A stretch of 64,000 nucleotides of DNA from an uncultured Rhodobacter sp. GTDB lineage: Bacteria > Pseudomonadota > Alphaproteobacteria > Rhodobacterales > Rhodobacteraceae. The position numbers and the translations under genes were made by a program. Shown here piece by piece: positions 9,508-18,514 of this stretch. The DNA is taken from positions 1-64,000 of the forward strand of contig CAMFII010000009.1 in NCBI GenBank assembly GCA_945952585.1. The letters are read 5' to 3'. The stretch's first letter is position 1; every line of letters begins with the position of its first letter. A model generated the notes under the pieces. That model was not told where the DNA came from. It made no database searches and was given only the letters and a program-made list of their open reading frames with translations.

Positions 9508-10401
9508 TCAGATCTGCTGGCGCTTCCTGTAGGCAAAGATCTCTTCCATCACGAAATCGCGGAAGGCGGCAACGCGCTTCGAATGGCGCAGTTCCTCTGG
9601 ATAGGCGATGAAAACCGGGACCTCACCCGATTCAACCTCGGGCAGGACCCGGACCAGGTTCGGGAAATCATCCAGCAGGTAATCGGGCAGCACGCCGATC
9701 CCCAGATCGTTCAGCACCGCCTGCAGCACGCCGTAATAGTTGTTCACCGTCAGCGTCGACGGAATGTCGAAGGCCATCAGCTGCTGCACAAGATGCGCGC
9801 CCGCCGCCACCTGCGGGGTCGAGGCATGCTGGCTGATGAGCCGGTGCTGCGACAGGTCCTCGGGCCGGGTCGGGGTGCCGTGCTTGTCCAGATAGGCGGG
9901 GCTGGCGTAAAGCTGCATGCGGATATTCATCAGCCGTTTGCGGATCAGGTCGGCCTGGCTGGGTTCCTTCATCCGGATGGCGACATCGGCTTCCCGCATC
10001 GGAAGGTCGAGCACCCGCTCTTCCAGCATCAGGTCGATCTTCAGCGACGGGTATTTTTCATAAAGCGCACCCAGACGCGGCGCGAGCCAGAGCGTGCCGA
10101 AGCCGGTCGTCGTGGTGACCCGCAACTCGCCCAGCACCTCGTCCTCGGCATCACGGATGCGCGCGGCCGCCGCGTCCAGCCGCTTGACCATCGCCTGGGT
10201 CGCGTCGAACAGAAGTTCGCCCTGCTCGGTCAGGATCAGACCGCGGGCGTGGCGATGGAACAGGGTGGTGTTCAGGCTTTCTTCAAGCGCGCGGATCTGC
10301 CGCGAGACAGCCGATTGCGACAGATGCAGGCTTTCGCCGGCATGGGTCAGGCTGCCGGCATCGGCGACGGCGTGAAAGATCCTGAGTTTATCCCAATCCA
10401 T
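9508..10401 (-). CDS. LysR family transcriptional regulator
   Basis: 297-residue LysR-type regulator. The winged helix-turn-helix occupies residues ~1-60, with recognition-helix sequence SLHLSQSAVSRQIRALEESL, and the effector-binding domain spans ~90-290. The start at 10401 (MDWDKLRIFHAVADAG) is where LysR proteins normally begin; an upstream in-frame ATG at 10446 would add 15 non-conserved residues. LysR regulators often control divergent neighbours, but the gene to the right (acyltransferase) starts 233 bp away and shows no obvious metabolic link, so the regulon is unknown. Confidence 0.9.
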   Translation of the reverse strand: MDWDKLRIFHAVADAGSLTHAGESLHLSQSAVSRQIRALEESLNTTLFHRHARGLILTEQGELLFDATQAMVKRLDAAAARIRDAEDEVLGELRVTTTTGFGTLWLAPRLGALYEKYPSLKIDLMLEERVLDLPMREADVAIRMKEPSQADLIRKRLMNIRMQLYASPAYLDKHGTPTRPEDLSQHRLISQHASTPQVAAGAHLVQQLMAFDIPSTLTVNNYYGVLQAVLNDLGIGVLPDYLLDDFPNLVRVLPEVESGEVPVFIAYPEELRHSKRVAAFRDFVMEEIFAYRKRQQI

Positions 10402-10549
10402 GACGAAAATCCCGCGATTGAACGCTGCATCATCTAAGATCGTCATGCCAGCCTTGCAACCATGTCATGGCTCGCGGTCGTGCTGCGGCGCGGCATCGTT
10501 GCGAATTTGCCGCGCCGGAGGCCTCGGGCGGCCGGCGATCCGACACAAT

Positions 10550-10577
10550 TCGTCACCGACCTGTCATCTTCTGTAGC
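10550..10577 (+). promoter_or_regulatory. Possible Pho box upstream of acyltransferase gene
   Basis: CGTCACcgacCTGTCATcttCTGTAGC resembles tandem PhoB half-sites (CTGTCAT with 11-nt periodicity); spacing is 11 then 10 nt. It lies about 60 bp before the acyltransferase start. The match is partial. Confidence 0.3.
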
Positions 10578-10634
10578 GCAAACTTCATTCTGGATTTAGG
10601 ACAGCGCTGACGCCTTGGGGGAGCCAGTCACGGC

Positions 10635-11513
10635 ATGAACAGACGGCAGGTAACGCGGGACATCACCTATGCCTATTCGGCCCGCTCAGGCCCCGGCCGC
10701 GCGCTGATCCGCGTTCTTGAAAATGCCACGGGTCGCCTATCGCTGATCCGCCGGGCCAACGGATACGAGCGCGAGGTCGCCGCCGGCCGCAGCTTCTGGG
10801 AAGTGATCTCGGATCGCTATGGCTTGTCGCTCGACGTCGTGGGCGGCTCTCTCGCCCAGATTCCGGCTAACGGCCCGCTGATCCTGATCGCGAACCACCC
10901 CTACGGCATCCTTGACGGGCTGATGATGGGACATCTCCTGGACCGGGTCCGGGGCGATTTTCGCATCCTTGCCAACTCTGTCTTTCGCCGGGCGGAAGAG
11001 CTGAACCGGGTGATCCTGCCCATCTCCTTCGACGAGACGAAGGAGGCGGTGAAACTGAACCTCGAGACACGGGCGGAGTCGCTGCGATATCTGTCGCAGG
11101 GCGGCGCGATCGGGGTGTTTCCCGGGGGCACTGTTTCGACCTCGGCACGACCGTTCTCGCGGCCGATGGACCCCGGCTGGCGCAACTTTACCGCCAAGAT
11201 GATCGCCAAGTCCGACGCAACCGTCGTTCCGGTCTACTTCGCAGGCCACAACAGCCGCCTCTTCCAGCTGGCCAGCCACATCCATTCCAACCTGCGGCTC
11301 GGCCTGCTCATCAAGGAGTTCCGCGCGCGGATCGACGAGCCGGTGCGGGTCGTCATCGGCCAGCCCATTGCGGCCGCCGAGTTGCAACCACTCAAGGCCG
11401 ATCCCAAGGCGCTGATGGATCACCTTCGCCGCGCCACCTATGCCCTTTCGCCCGAACCGCTCAAGTCCTATGACTACGGCTACGAGTTCGAGCAGAAATA
11501 CCGGGCGCAGTAG
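10635..11513 (+). CDS. Lysophospholipid acyltransferase family protein
   Basis: 292-residue PlsC-like acyltransferase. The catalytic block is NHPYGILD at residues 87-94, which has five rather than the usual four residues between His and Asp, as in the haemolysin-like acyltransferase branch; FPGGTVS near residue 155 is the substrate-binding block. It lacks a clear transmembrane anchor apart from the hydrophobic patch near residues 80-100, so it is probably a peripheral inner-membrane enzyme. It likely acylates a lysolipid (lyso-phospholipid or lyso-ornithine lipid); substrate not determinable. murI follows after 32 bp on the same strand. Confidence 0.85.
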   Translation: MNRRQVTRDITYAYSARSGPGRALIRVLENATGRLSLIRRANGYEREVAAGRSFWEVISDRYGLSLDVVGGSLAQIPANGPLILIANHPYGILDGLMMGHLLDRVRGDFRILANSVFRRAEELNRVILPISFDETKEAVKLNLETRAESLRYLSQGGAIGVFPGGTVSTSARPFSRPMDPGWRNFTAKMIAKSDATVVPVYFAGHNSRLFQLASHIHSNLRLGLLIKEFRARIDEPVRVVIGQPIAAAELQPLKADPKALMDHLRRATYALSPEPLKSYDYGYEFEQKYRAQ

Positions 11514-11545
11514 ATTTCGCTGACCCCGGAGGCGAGAGGCAGGAC

Positions 11546-12358
11546 ATGGCGGTTGGCATCTTCGATTCCGGTCTGGGTGGGCTGACGGTCTACGAAGCGG
11601 TCGCCAAGCGGCTGCCCGATGTGCCCTTCGTCTATTACGGCGACAACGCCCACGCGCCTTATGGCGTGCGCGATGCCGACGATATCTTCAACCTGACCTG
11701 TGCCGGGGTTGAACGCCTTTGGGCCGAGGGCTGCGATCTGGTGATCCTGGCATGCAACACCGCCTCGGCCGCCGCGCTGAAGCGAATGCAGGAGACCTGG
11801 GTGCCGAAGGACAAGCGGGTGCTCGGAGTTTTCGTCCCGCTGATCGAAGCGCTGACCGAACGGCAATGGGGCGACAACTCGCCGCCCCGCGAGGTGGCGG
11901 TCAAGCATGTGGCGCTCTTCGCGACGCCCGCGACCGTGTCCTCGCGTGCTTTCCAGCGCGAGCTTGCGTTCCGCGCCATCGGCGTCGATGTCGAAGCGCA
12001 GCCCTGCGGCGGCGTGGTCGACGCGATCGAGGCGGGGGACGAGATGCTTGCCGAGGCGCTGGTGCGGTCCCATGTCGAGGCGCTGAAGCGGCGGATGCCG
12101 CATCCCGAAGCGGCGATCCTTGGCTGCACTCATTATCCCCTGATGGAAAAGACCTTTGCCGAGGCGCTCGGGTCGGGCGTGAAGGTCTATTCGCAGGCCA
12201 ATCTCGTCGCCGAAAGCCTGGCCGACTACCTTGCCCGCCGGCCCGAATTCCGCGGCCCGGGAAAGACGTCGAAGTTCCTGACAACCGGCGATCCGAAGAA
12301 GGTCTCGGACAAGGCGACCCAGTTCCTGCGCCACAGGATCACCTTCGAGGCCGCCTAG
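11546..12358 (+). CDS. murI: Glutamate racemase
   Basis: 270-residue racemase making D-glutamate for peptidoglycan. The two catalytic cysteines are visible: Cys70 in LACNTAS and Cys194 in GCTHYPL, and the N-terminal [12 protein letters not shown] signature is intact. The start at 11546 follows GGCGAGAGGCAGGAC, with AGG sites 8-12 nt upstream. It lies closely behind the acyltransferase gene, so both may be one transcript. Length is normal. Confidence 0.96.
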   Translation: MAVGIFDSGLGGLTVYEAVAKRLPDVPFVYYGDNAHAPYGVRDADDIFNLTCAGVERLWAEGCDLVILACNTASAAALKRMQETWVPKDKRVLGVFVPLIEALTERQWGDNSPPREVAVKHVALFATPATVSSRAFQRELAFRAIGVDVEAQPCGGVVDAIEAGDEMLAEALVRSHVEALKRRMPHPEAAILGCTHYPLMEKTFAEALGSGVKVYSQANLVAESLADYLARRPEFRGPGKTSKFLTTGDPKKVSDKATQFLRHRITFEAA

Positions 12359-12403
12359 TCGCCCACTCTTGAAGCGATGGAGCCGGCTTCACGACTTCAT
12401 CAT

Positions 12404-12421
12404 GGCGTGACGCAACGTCAC
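12404..12421. promoter_or_regulatory. Palindrome upstream of VPLPA protein gene
   Basis: CGTGACG-CAA-CGTCACG, an inverted repeat with 7-bp arms, lies ~45 bp after murI and ~110 bp before the next gene. It could be an operator or a weak transcription stop; no T-tract follows. Confidence 0.3.
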
Positions 12422-12532
12422 GGCGAGAATCCCCATTGTTTCCAGTCTTCTGCCTTGTTCTCGTCGCACCGCACGGCCATTTCGCGCTCGTACCGGTGAA
12501 CCGGGGCGTAGTACTGAATTCAGGTGATTGAA

Positions 12533-13177
12533 ATGTTCGACTTCAACCGCAGCCTTTTCGCGGCGGCCTTTGCCGCCCTCTTGGCCGGTCCTGCAATGGC
12601 CGCGACCGTGACCGAGGGCGATCTTGGCGACTTCTCCGGCAACTATTCGACTCCGACGGTGATCGCCAATGGCGCGACCCAGGTCGACGGCGTGTGGTCG
12701 GGCGGCAATGATTACGACCTTCTGGCCTTCACCGGGCTGAAAGCCGGCGCCCAGACCATTACCCTGACCTTCGCGCCGCTTGCTCCGATCGGCGACACAG
12801 ACTGGTCCTTTTCGGCCGGCGGCACGGTGCTTTGGAAGACGTCGCAATTCCTGTACAGCGCCTGGGAAGGCAACTGGCTTGCTTCGGTTGGCATCCAGCA
12901 CTGGAACCGCAACAACGATTTCAGCTGGACGATCAACCTTGGCGACGATTTTGCTGGTTCGCTCTATCTTGCGCTGCTGAACACCTATGGCACGCTGAAA
13001 TACTCGATCTTTGCGCCGGGCAATGCCGCGACCAGCGTGACGCCGACCGATCCGGTTGTCACGCCGAGCGAACCTGTCCCCGCTGCCGTACCGCTTCCCG
13101 CCGCCGCGCCGCTTCTGCTCGCAGGCCTCGGCGCGCTCGGCGCCCTGGGTGCCGCCCGGCGGCGAAAGGTCGCCTGA
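12533..13177 (+). CDS. Exported VPLPA-CTERM surface protein
   Basis: 214-residue secreted protein. An N-terminal Sec signal peptide ends at GPAMA near residue 23. The C terminus has a proline-rich linker, then AAVPLPAAAPLLLAGLG, a hydrophobic segment and the basic tail AARRRKVA: the VPLPA variant of the PEP-CTERM sorting signal, processed by an exosortase in Rhodobacterales. The middle part is Gly/Asp/Thr-rich and resembles pre-peptidase-like beta-sandwich domains but is not assignable. The ATG at 12533 has AGGTG 6 nt upstream; an upstream GTG overlaps that site. Probably a surface or matrix protein. Confidence 0.8.
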   Translation: MFDFNRSLFAAAFAALLAGPAMAATVTEGDLGDFSGNYSTPTVIANGATQVDGVWSGGNDYDLLAFTGLKAGAQTITLTFAPLAPIGDTDWSFSAGGTVLWKTSQFLYSAWEGNWLASVGIQHWNRNNDFSWTINLGDDFAGSLYLALLNTYGTLKYSIFAPGNAATSVTPTDPVVTPSEPVPAAVPLPAAAPLLLAGLGALGALGAARRRKVA

Positions 13178-13209
13178 TCGCGGTACAGATCCCGTAAAAT
13201 CAACCGTTT

Positions 13210-13249
13210 GGCCGGTGTCTTCCTTGCAAGGCGCCGGCCTTTCTCTTTT
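13210..13249 (+). terminator. Terminator after VPLPA protein gene
   Basis: GGCCGG (13210-13215) pairs with CCGGCC (13234-13239) around an 18-nt apical part that can also pair partially; followed by TTTCTCTTTT. Confidence 0.65.
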
Positions 13250-13317
13250 CGCTTTTCCCTTGCCATTCGGGGGGCTTTCGCCCATCACTCCCGCGTCTCA
13301 TTCAAGGGGGACCACCC

Positions 13318-14346
13318 ATGACCCAGAACATCGCCATTCTCGGAGCTTCCGGCTACACAGGGGCGGAGCTTGTCCGCCTGATCGCGACGCATACCTCGAT
13401 GCGTATCGCGGCGCTGACCGGCGACCGAAAGGCGGGCATGGCCATGGCCGAGGTCTTCCCGTTCCTGCGCCATCTTGAGCTGCCCGACCTGACGAAGATC
13501 GAGGATGTCGATTTCTCCAATATCGACCTTGCCTTCTGCGCCCTTCCTCATGCGACGTCTCAGGCGGTGATCGCCCAGTTGCCGCGGGACCTGAAGGTGG
13601 TGGATCTTTCCGCCGACTTCCGGCTGCGCGATCTCGACGCCTACGAGAAATGGTACGGCAAGCCCCATTCTGCGCCCGACCTGCAAACCGAAGCGGTCTA
13701 TGGCCTGACCGAGTTCTACCGGCCCGAGATCAAGGCGGCCCGCCTGGTTGCCGGCACCGGCTGCAACGCCGCGACCGGGCAATACGCGCTGCGCCCGCTG
13801 ATCGAGAAGGGCGTGATCGACCTTGACCGGATCATCATCGATCTCAAGGCCGGGGTCAGCGGCGCGGGCCGCAGCCTGAAGGAAAACCTGCTTCATGCCG
13901 AACTGTCGGAGGGCACGCATGCCTATTCGGCCGGGGGCAAGCATCGGCATCTGGGCGAATTCGACCAGGAATTCTCGAAGATCGCCGGCCGCCCGGTGCA
14001 GGTCCAGTTCACGCCGCACCTCCTGCCGATGAACCGCGGCATCCTCGTCACCGTTTATGTGGACGGCGATCCGTCCACCATCCATGCCACGCTGGCGACC
14101 GCCTATGAAAGCGAGCCGTTCCTGAAGGTGCTGCCTTTTGGCGCACTCCCGTCGACGCGGGACATCCGCGGATCCAACTACGTCCATATCGGTGTGACCG
14201 GCGACCGAATGGCCGGCCGCGCCGTGGTGGTGGCCGTGCTCGACAACCTCTGCAAGGGATCGTCGGGCCAGGCCATCCAGAACGCGAACCTGATGCTGGG
14301 CATCGAAGAGACGGCGGGGCTGCTCTTCGCTCCCGTCTTCCCGTGA
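13318..14346 (+). CDS. argC: N-acetyl-gamma-glutamyl-phosphate reductase
   Basis: 342-residue NADP-dependent reductase of arginine synthesis (third step). GASGYTG at residues 9-15 is the nucleotide-binding loop, and Cys149 in [10 protein letters not shown] is the catalytic cysteine. It is the standard (type 1) ArgC. AAGGGGG precedes the start. The ccmE gene follows after 7 bp in the same direction; argC-ccmE adjacency is common in this group although the functions are unrelated. Confidence 0.96.
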   Translation: MTQNIAILGASGYTGAELVRLIATHTSMRIAALTGDRKAGMAMAEVFPFLRHLELPDLTKIEDVDFSNIDLAFCALPHATSQAVIAQLPRDLKVVDLSADFRLRDLDAYEKWYGKPHSAPDLQTEAVYGLTEFYRPEIKAARLVAGTGCNAATGQYALRPLIEKGVIDLDRIIIDLKAGVSGAGRSLKENLLHAELSEGTHAYSAGGKHRHLGEFDQEFSKIAGRPVQVQFTPHLLPMNRGILVTVYVDGDPSTIHATLATAYESEPFLKVLPFGALPSTRDIRGSNYVHIGVTGDRMAGRAVVVAVLDNLCKGSSGQAIQNANLMLGIEETAGLLFAPVFP

Positions 14347-14353
14347 GGAGATC

Positions 14354-14812
14354 ATGAGGGGTCTGAAGAAGAAGCGCCGCGTCCAGATCATCCTGCTCGC
14401 CTTCGTGGCGCTGATCGTGGCGACCGGCCTCATCGGCTATGCGATGCGCGATGGCATCAATTACTTCCGGACGCCCACGCAGGTGGTCGAAACCCCGCCG
14501 GGTCCGTCCGAGGTCTTCCGTATCGGTGGCCTGGTCGAACAGGGCACACTGGTGCGCGGGCAGGGCGAGACGGTGACCTTCCGCGTGACCGACACCAACA
14601 AGAGCGTGCCGGTCGCCTATACCGGGGTGCTGCCGGACCTGTTCAAGGAAGGTCAGGGCATGGTCGGCACCGGCTCGATGCAGGGCGACACCTTCGTCGC
14701 CACCGAGATCCTCGCCAAGCATGACGAAAGCTACATGCCCAAGGAAGTCGTGGACGCGCTTAAGGAGCAGGGCGTCTATGTCGATCCCAAGACCGCGCCG
14801 AGCGGGTCCTAG
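14354..14812 (+). CDS. ccmE: Cytochrome c maturation heme chaperone CcmE
   Basis: 152-residue periplasmic heme chaperone anchored by an N-terminal transmembrane segment (residues ~11-30) and carrying an OB-fold. The covalent heme-binding His123 is in AKHDESYMP, with Tyr127 as the family's conserved tyrosine. It receives heme from CcmC/CcmD and delivers it to CcmF/CcmH, which are encoded 26 kb away at 41-43 kb. GAGGAG lies just before the start. Its TAG stop overlaps, within a CTAG tetranucleotide, the stop of the convergent gene. Confidence 0.96.
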   Translation: MRGLKKKRRVQIILLAFVALIVATGLIGYAMRDGINYFRTPTQVVETPPGPSEVFRIGGLVEQGTLVRGQGETVTFRVTDTNKSVPVAYTGVLPDLFKEGQGMVGTGSMQGDTFVATEILAKHDESYMPKEVVDALKEQGVYVDPKTAPSGS

Positions 14813-15561
14813 ATGCGGTAGACCTTTTTTCTTCGTCCAAGGAAGCTGGTTAGTAGAATACTACCCAGAAAGAAGCTTGCTGACGAGGGCAAGGGAACAG
14901 CTGCGGGTCCGATACGCGGGCTAACCGACAAGGTGTCTTCAGCTAAAGAACCTTCTGCGAGATCGAAATAGCTACCGCTTGCATAGCTGTATCTGTAGAT
15001 CTTGAAACTTCCTGGGAAATCGAAAGGGCCTGTTGTCAGATCGCTTGCATCTTCCAGATTGCCCGAACTGCCCGTCGGAGCGGAAAGCCAATTGTCTACT
15101 GTATAGCCATAGACGTAATCGCCGTTGGCGCTGTCGCTTCCGTAGCCGGTGCTCTGTGCCCTGTGATGGTAGTTTGTATAGCTCATGTCGTCGGATTGAA
15201 CCTCAACGACACCTTGCGTCAGGCCGCCAAATTCGAAGCCCGACGAACTCCCTTCAATGGTCAGGAACGCGGAAATGATCGGTGAAGCAATCCCATATGA
15301 TGTGCCGCCTTTCAGTTTGTCGTAGTACCAACTGCCCATCCAATCGCTATGAAATCCGGTCTCCCGGTTTCCAAGGGCTGTATCATATGCGTAGGTCATC
15401 ACGAAATGAGCCCCTGCGAGATTTCGACCCGCTGTGCCAAAAACGCCCGTGCTGTCTAGTCCGGACGAAACGGTCCCTTTGTATACCGCAAACATCGTTG
15501 CTGCCGACGTCGGCGATGCAAACAAGACCAATGCCAACACTGATAAACCCTTGCTAAACAT
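14809..15561 (-). CDS. Second exported VPLPA-CTERM protein, lower-GC gene
   Basis: 250-residue secreted protein with a signal peptide (MFSKGLSVLALVLFASPTSA) and a C-terminal AAVPLPSSASFFLGSILL segment followed by the basic tail GRRKKVYRI, i.e. a VPLPA-type sorting signal. The mature region is rich in Ser, Gly, Tyr and Asp and looks like a secreted beta-rich protein without enzymatic motifs. GGGGGGAGGAA directly precedes the ATG at 15561. Base composition is visibly more AT-rich than the flanking genes, and the stop overlaps that of ccmE by 4 nt, suggesting acquisition by transfer. It shares the sorting signal, not the body, with the protein at 12533-13177. Confidence 0.8.
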   Translation of the reverse strand: MFSKGLSVLALVLFASPTSAATMFAVYKGTVSSGLDSTGVFGTAGRNLAGAHFVMTYAYDTALGNRETGFHSDWMGSWYYDKLKGGTSYGIASPIISAFLTIEGSSSGFEFGGLTQGVVEVQSDDMSYTNYHHRAQSTGYGSDSANGDYVYGYTVDNWLSAPTGSSGNLEDASDLTTGPFDFPGSFKIYRYSYASGSYFDLAEGSLAEDTLSVSPRIGPAAVPLPSSASFFLGSILLTSFLGRRKKVYRI

Positions 15562-15973
15562 GATGGTTCCTCCCCCCAAATATCGGCATTTGAGAAACAC
15601 GACTTACTCAGTAGGCATCGAAACAGTCAAATTCGGAGGAAAGTTGAGACAAAAATTGCTGCTGTGTCGTTGATTTGTGTCAAAGAGGAACAATTTGACG
15701 GAGGAGCAATGGTCAGCGGTTGACCAAGATGACAAACACGACCGCAAGTCGTTCTTCCAACATTGCTTGAAGTCACGGCGAACTACCCCGCAATCGAAGC
15801 AAAAAGTCAAATTATGCCGCAATTGCTTAAGGAGCGCGCGCTCCACCAATATGAGCAGGCGATTGGCGGCGCACCGACCAAAGGAGCGCACTCTGTGCTG
15901 AATCGGCATTAATGAAGCCTCGCGAATATACCTTGGCGGACGGCTCACGGGGGAGCGTGTGGCAGGAGAGACC
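15562..15973. other. AT-rich intergenic stretch
   Basis: 412 bp with lower GC than the surroundings and no gene I can support. It has an inverted repeat TGTCAAA-N9-TTTGACG near 15677-15700 that may belong to the promoter of the leftward VPLPA gene. A rightward frame at 15677-15901 starts with LTEEQWSAV, which faintly resembles IS5-type transposase N-termini, but nothing after it does. Confidence 0.5.
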
Positions 15974-16585
15974 ATGGCAACGGTTCAGGAACTGGCCGAA
16001 GAGATTGTCGCCCGCGAGGGCGGCTTCGTGAACGATCCCGACGATCTGGGGGGCGCGACCAATCTGGGCGTGACGCTCGCCACGCTGCGGCGACTGGGCA
16101 TGGACCTGACCGGCGACGGAGAGGTGGCTGAGGACGATTTGCGGCGACTGACGCGCGCGCAGGCCATCCAGATCTTCATCCAGCATTACTTCGAGGCCCC
16201 CAACCTGGGCGCGCTGCCCGAGGCGCTGCATGGCGACCTGTTCGACATGTATGTGAATGCCGGATCAAACGCTGTGAAGGTGCTGCAGCGCCTGCTCACC
16301 CAGATGGGCTTTCCCTGCGTCGAGGATGGCGTGGTCGGACCGGTCACGATCCGCGCGGCGCAACTCGCCTGGGACGCCGCGCCCGGCTACATCGCCGATG
16401 CCTATGCCATCGCAAGGCGCAATTACTATTACGCGCTCGCCGATGCCCGTCCGGCCAGCCGTAAGTTCGCGCGGCGCAAGGATGGCGGCAAGGGCGGCTG
16501 GATCACCCGCGCCGAAAGCTTCATGGCAGCGAAGTATCGCCTGACCGAGGCGCAGCATAGGGCGAGGGTGGCGGCATGGGGCTGA
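15974..16585 (+). CDS. GH108 family endolysin (N-acetylmuramidase-like)
   Basis: 203-residue lysozyme-like protein of glycoside hydrolase family 108. The signature EGGFVNDPDDLGGATN lies at residues 15-30, Glu15 being the likely catalytic acid; the C-terminal part contains the putative peptidoglycan-binding region (DGVVGPVT near residue 119). There is no signal peptide, as expected for holin-dependent export. AGGAGAG precedes the ATG. The gene overlaps the downstream holin-like gene by 10 bp, forming a lysis pair. Similar pairs outside the main cluster are reported to release gene transfer agents in Rhodobacter. Confidence 0.88.
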   Translation: MATVQELAEEIVAREGGFVNDPDDLGGATNLGVTLATLRRLGMDLTGDGEVAEDDLRRLTRAQAIQIFIQHYFEAPNLGALPEALHGDLFDMYVNAGSNAVKVLQRLLTQMGFPCVEDGVVGPVTIRAAQLAWDAAPGYIADAYAIARRNYYYALADARPASRKFARRKDGGKGGWITRAESFMAAKYRLTEAQHRARVAAWG

Positions 16586-17070
16586 TCGGCACGATCCTGG
16601 GCAATTCCGGCGCGGTCGAAGCGATGGGTTCCACCGTCAAGACCGTGGCCGAGGTCTTCACCCCGAACGCGACCCGGCAGATGGAGATCTCGGCCGAGGC
16701 GCAGGAAGCGGCGCTGACGCAATTCTCGTCCGAATTCCAGTCGGCCGGCGAAGGCCGCTTCGACCGGATCGTCAACGGGCTGAACCGCCTGCCGCGCCCG
16801 CTTCTGGCCTTCGGCACGCTCGCGCTGTTTGCCTATGCGATGGTTGCACCCATGAGCTTCGGCGAGCGCATGACAGGCCTGGCATTGGTGCCAGAGCCGC
16901 TCTGGTGGCTTCTGGGCGCTGTCGTCAGCTTCTACTTCGGGGCGCGCGAGGCACATTACTTTCGCACCCGTCCGGCGGCGGTCGCAAAGGCGGTGAAGAC
17001 GGCTGCCGCCCCAACGGCCAACTTCGACGAAAATGCCGCGCTGGAGGACTGGAGACGCGCGCAGTCCTGA
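16576..17070 (+). CDS. Holin family membrane protein
   Basis: 164-residue protein with hydrophobic segments at ~75-92 (LLAFGTLALFAYAMVA) and ~108-124 (LWWLLGAVVSFYFGA) and a charged C-terminal tail. This fits the three-helix holin superfamily found beside GH108 endolysins, which permeabilises the inner membrane to let the endolysin out. An amphipathic N-terminal region (residues 1-60) carries an acidic patch. Its start lies within the end of the endolysin gene. No other phage structural genes are nearby, so it is a stand-alone lysis cassette. Confidence 0.82.
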   Translation: MGLIGTILGNSGAVEAMGSTVKTVAEVFTPNATRQMEISAEAQEAALTQFSSEFQSAGEGRFDRIVNGLNRLPRPLLAFGTLALFAYAMVAPMSFGERMTGLALVPEPLWWLLGAVVSFYFGAREAHYFRTRPAAVAKAVKTAAAPTANFDENAALEDWRRAQS

Positions 17071-17085
17071 GGCGACGGCTGCTTC

Positions 17086-17140
17086 TTCTTGGACAAAATA
17101 CCCTGCGGGGGGGGCGGGGGGCGCAAAGCCCCCCGCTTCC
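17086..17140 (-). repeat. Dispersed GC-hairpin repeat, copy A
   Basis: Contains GCGGGGGGC/GCCCCCCGC hairpin arms, a second G-run and an AAAATA box. It matches, with divergence, the elements at 45088-45144 and 58480-58535. It sits between the convergent holin and CorC genes and may act as a terminator. Confidence 0.6.
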
Positions 17141-17151
17141 ACATCTGCCAC

Positions 17152-18453
17152 TCAGAGCGGCCGCACCTTGAGCTTGGTGATGCGGTTGTCCTGCCGCCCC
17201 GCCACCTGGAAGCGGAATCCGTGAAAGCTGAAGGCTTGGCCTTCGTTCGGGATCATCTGCGCTTCGTGGATCACAAGGCCGGCAACGGTATTTGCCTCGT
17301 CATCTGGAAGCGACCAGTCCATCGTCCGGTTCAGGTCGCGGATCGTCATCGACCCCTCGACCAGATAGTCGCCATCCGCCGCGCGTTTCAGCACCGTCGT
17401 CGGCGCGATGTCGAACTCGTCGGCGATGTCGCCCACGATCTCTTCGAGGATGTCCTCGAGCGTGATGAGCCCCTCGAGCGCGCCGTATTCGTCGACCACC
17501 AGCGCGAAATGCGTACGCCGCTTGAGGAATTCGCGCATTTGTTCGTCAAGCGTCGTCGTGTCCGGGATGAAGTAGGGCTTCATCGCCACCTTGAGGATGT
17601 CGAGGCTGGCCAGCGCCGCCGGTTCTGCCTCGGGTCCGCGCACCAGCCGGTCGACCTCGCGCAAGAGGTCCTTGGCATGGACGACGCCCAGGATGTTCTC
17701 GGGGCTTTCGCGATAGACCGGCAACCGCGTGTGGCGCGAGGCGAGGCACTGGGTCAGGATCGCATCGGGGGTGGCATCGGCGTCGATCATCTCGATCTGG
17801 CTCCGGTGGCGCATGATCTCGTCCACCGTGCGGTCGGTCAGGTCGAGCGCCCCCATCAGGCGGTCGCGATGTTCCTTCTCCACCGCGCCACCGGAATGGC
17901 CGAGGGCGATCGCGCCGACGATTTCCTCGCGCAGGGCCAGCATGTGGCCATCGGGATCGGTGCGGACCCCGAACAGCCGCAGGATGCCCCGGACAATGGC
18001 CCGGACCACCGAGACGATGGGTGAAAACAGGCGGATCACCCACAGGATCACCGGGGCGACGCGGGCGGATGCCGCCTCGGCATTGGTGATGGCATAGGTC
18101 TTGGGCAGGACCTCGCCGAAGACGAGGACGAGGATCGTGATCCCGAATGTCGCAACGGCCACGCCACTCGCGCCAAAGACCTGCGTCAGCGCGGCGGTGG
18201 CGAGCGAGGCCGAGGTGATGTTGGCGATGTTGTTGCCCAGAAGCAGCGCACCGATCATCCGCTCGTTGTCATCCGTGACCTTCAGCGCCGCCGCCGCACC
18301 CGTCGATCCCTTGTCCGCCTGCGCCCTGAGCTTGCCGCGCGAGGCGGCGGTCAATGCCGTCTCGGACCCGGAGAAGAAGGCCGACAGGAGCAGGAGCAGG
18401 ACGACCGCACCGACCGTCAGCCAGAACGAGGTATCGAGACCGGAGATATCCAT
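17152..18453 (-). CDS. CNNM/CorC-type hemolysin family membrane protein
   Basis: 433-residue protein: an N-terminal DUF21 (CNNM) transmembrane domain (residues ~5-190, with FSGSETALTAASR early on), a CBS pair (~205-330) and a C-terminal CorC/HlyC domain (~345-430). Members of this family are linked to magnesium or other divalent-cation export. The ATG at 18453 (MDISGLDTSFWL) was chosen over an upstream start with a basic, non-conserved extension. xerD is 61 bp upstream on the same strand; the start lies near AAGGGTTG. Confidence 0.9.
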   Translation of the reverse strand: MDISGLDTSFWLTVGAVVLLLLLSAFFSGSETALTAASRGKLRAQADKGSTGAAAALKVTDDNERMIGALLLGNNIANITSASLATAALTQVFGASGVAVATFGITILVLVFGEVLPKTYAITNAEAASARVAPVILWVIRLFSPIVSVVRAIVRGILRLFGVRTDPDGHMLALREEIVGAIALGHSGGAVEKEHRDRLMGALDLTDRTVDEIMRHRSQIEMIDADATPDAILTQCLASRHTRLPVYRESPENILGVVHAKDLLREVDRLVRGPEAEPAALASLDILKVAMKPYFIPDTTTLDEQMREFLKRRTHFALVVDEYGALEGLITLEDILEEIVGDIADEFDIAPTTVLKRAADGDYLVEGSMTIRDLNRTMDWSLPDDEANTVAGLVIHEAQMIPNEGQAFSFHGFRFQVAGRQDNRITKLKVRPL

Positions 18454-18514
18454 GGGGCAACCCTTGCAGCCTGCTTCGCTTATGCGGCGCAGGGCCGCCC
18501 GCCGCAAGGCGCAG

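Noticed and set aside
15677-15901. Possible IS5-type transposase fragment (LTEEQWSAV at the N terminus)
   Set aside because: Similarity is limited to nine residues; no DDE residues, terminal repeats or target-site duplication were seen.
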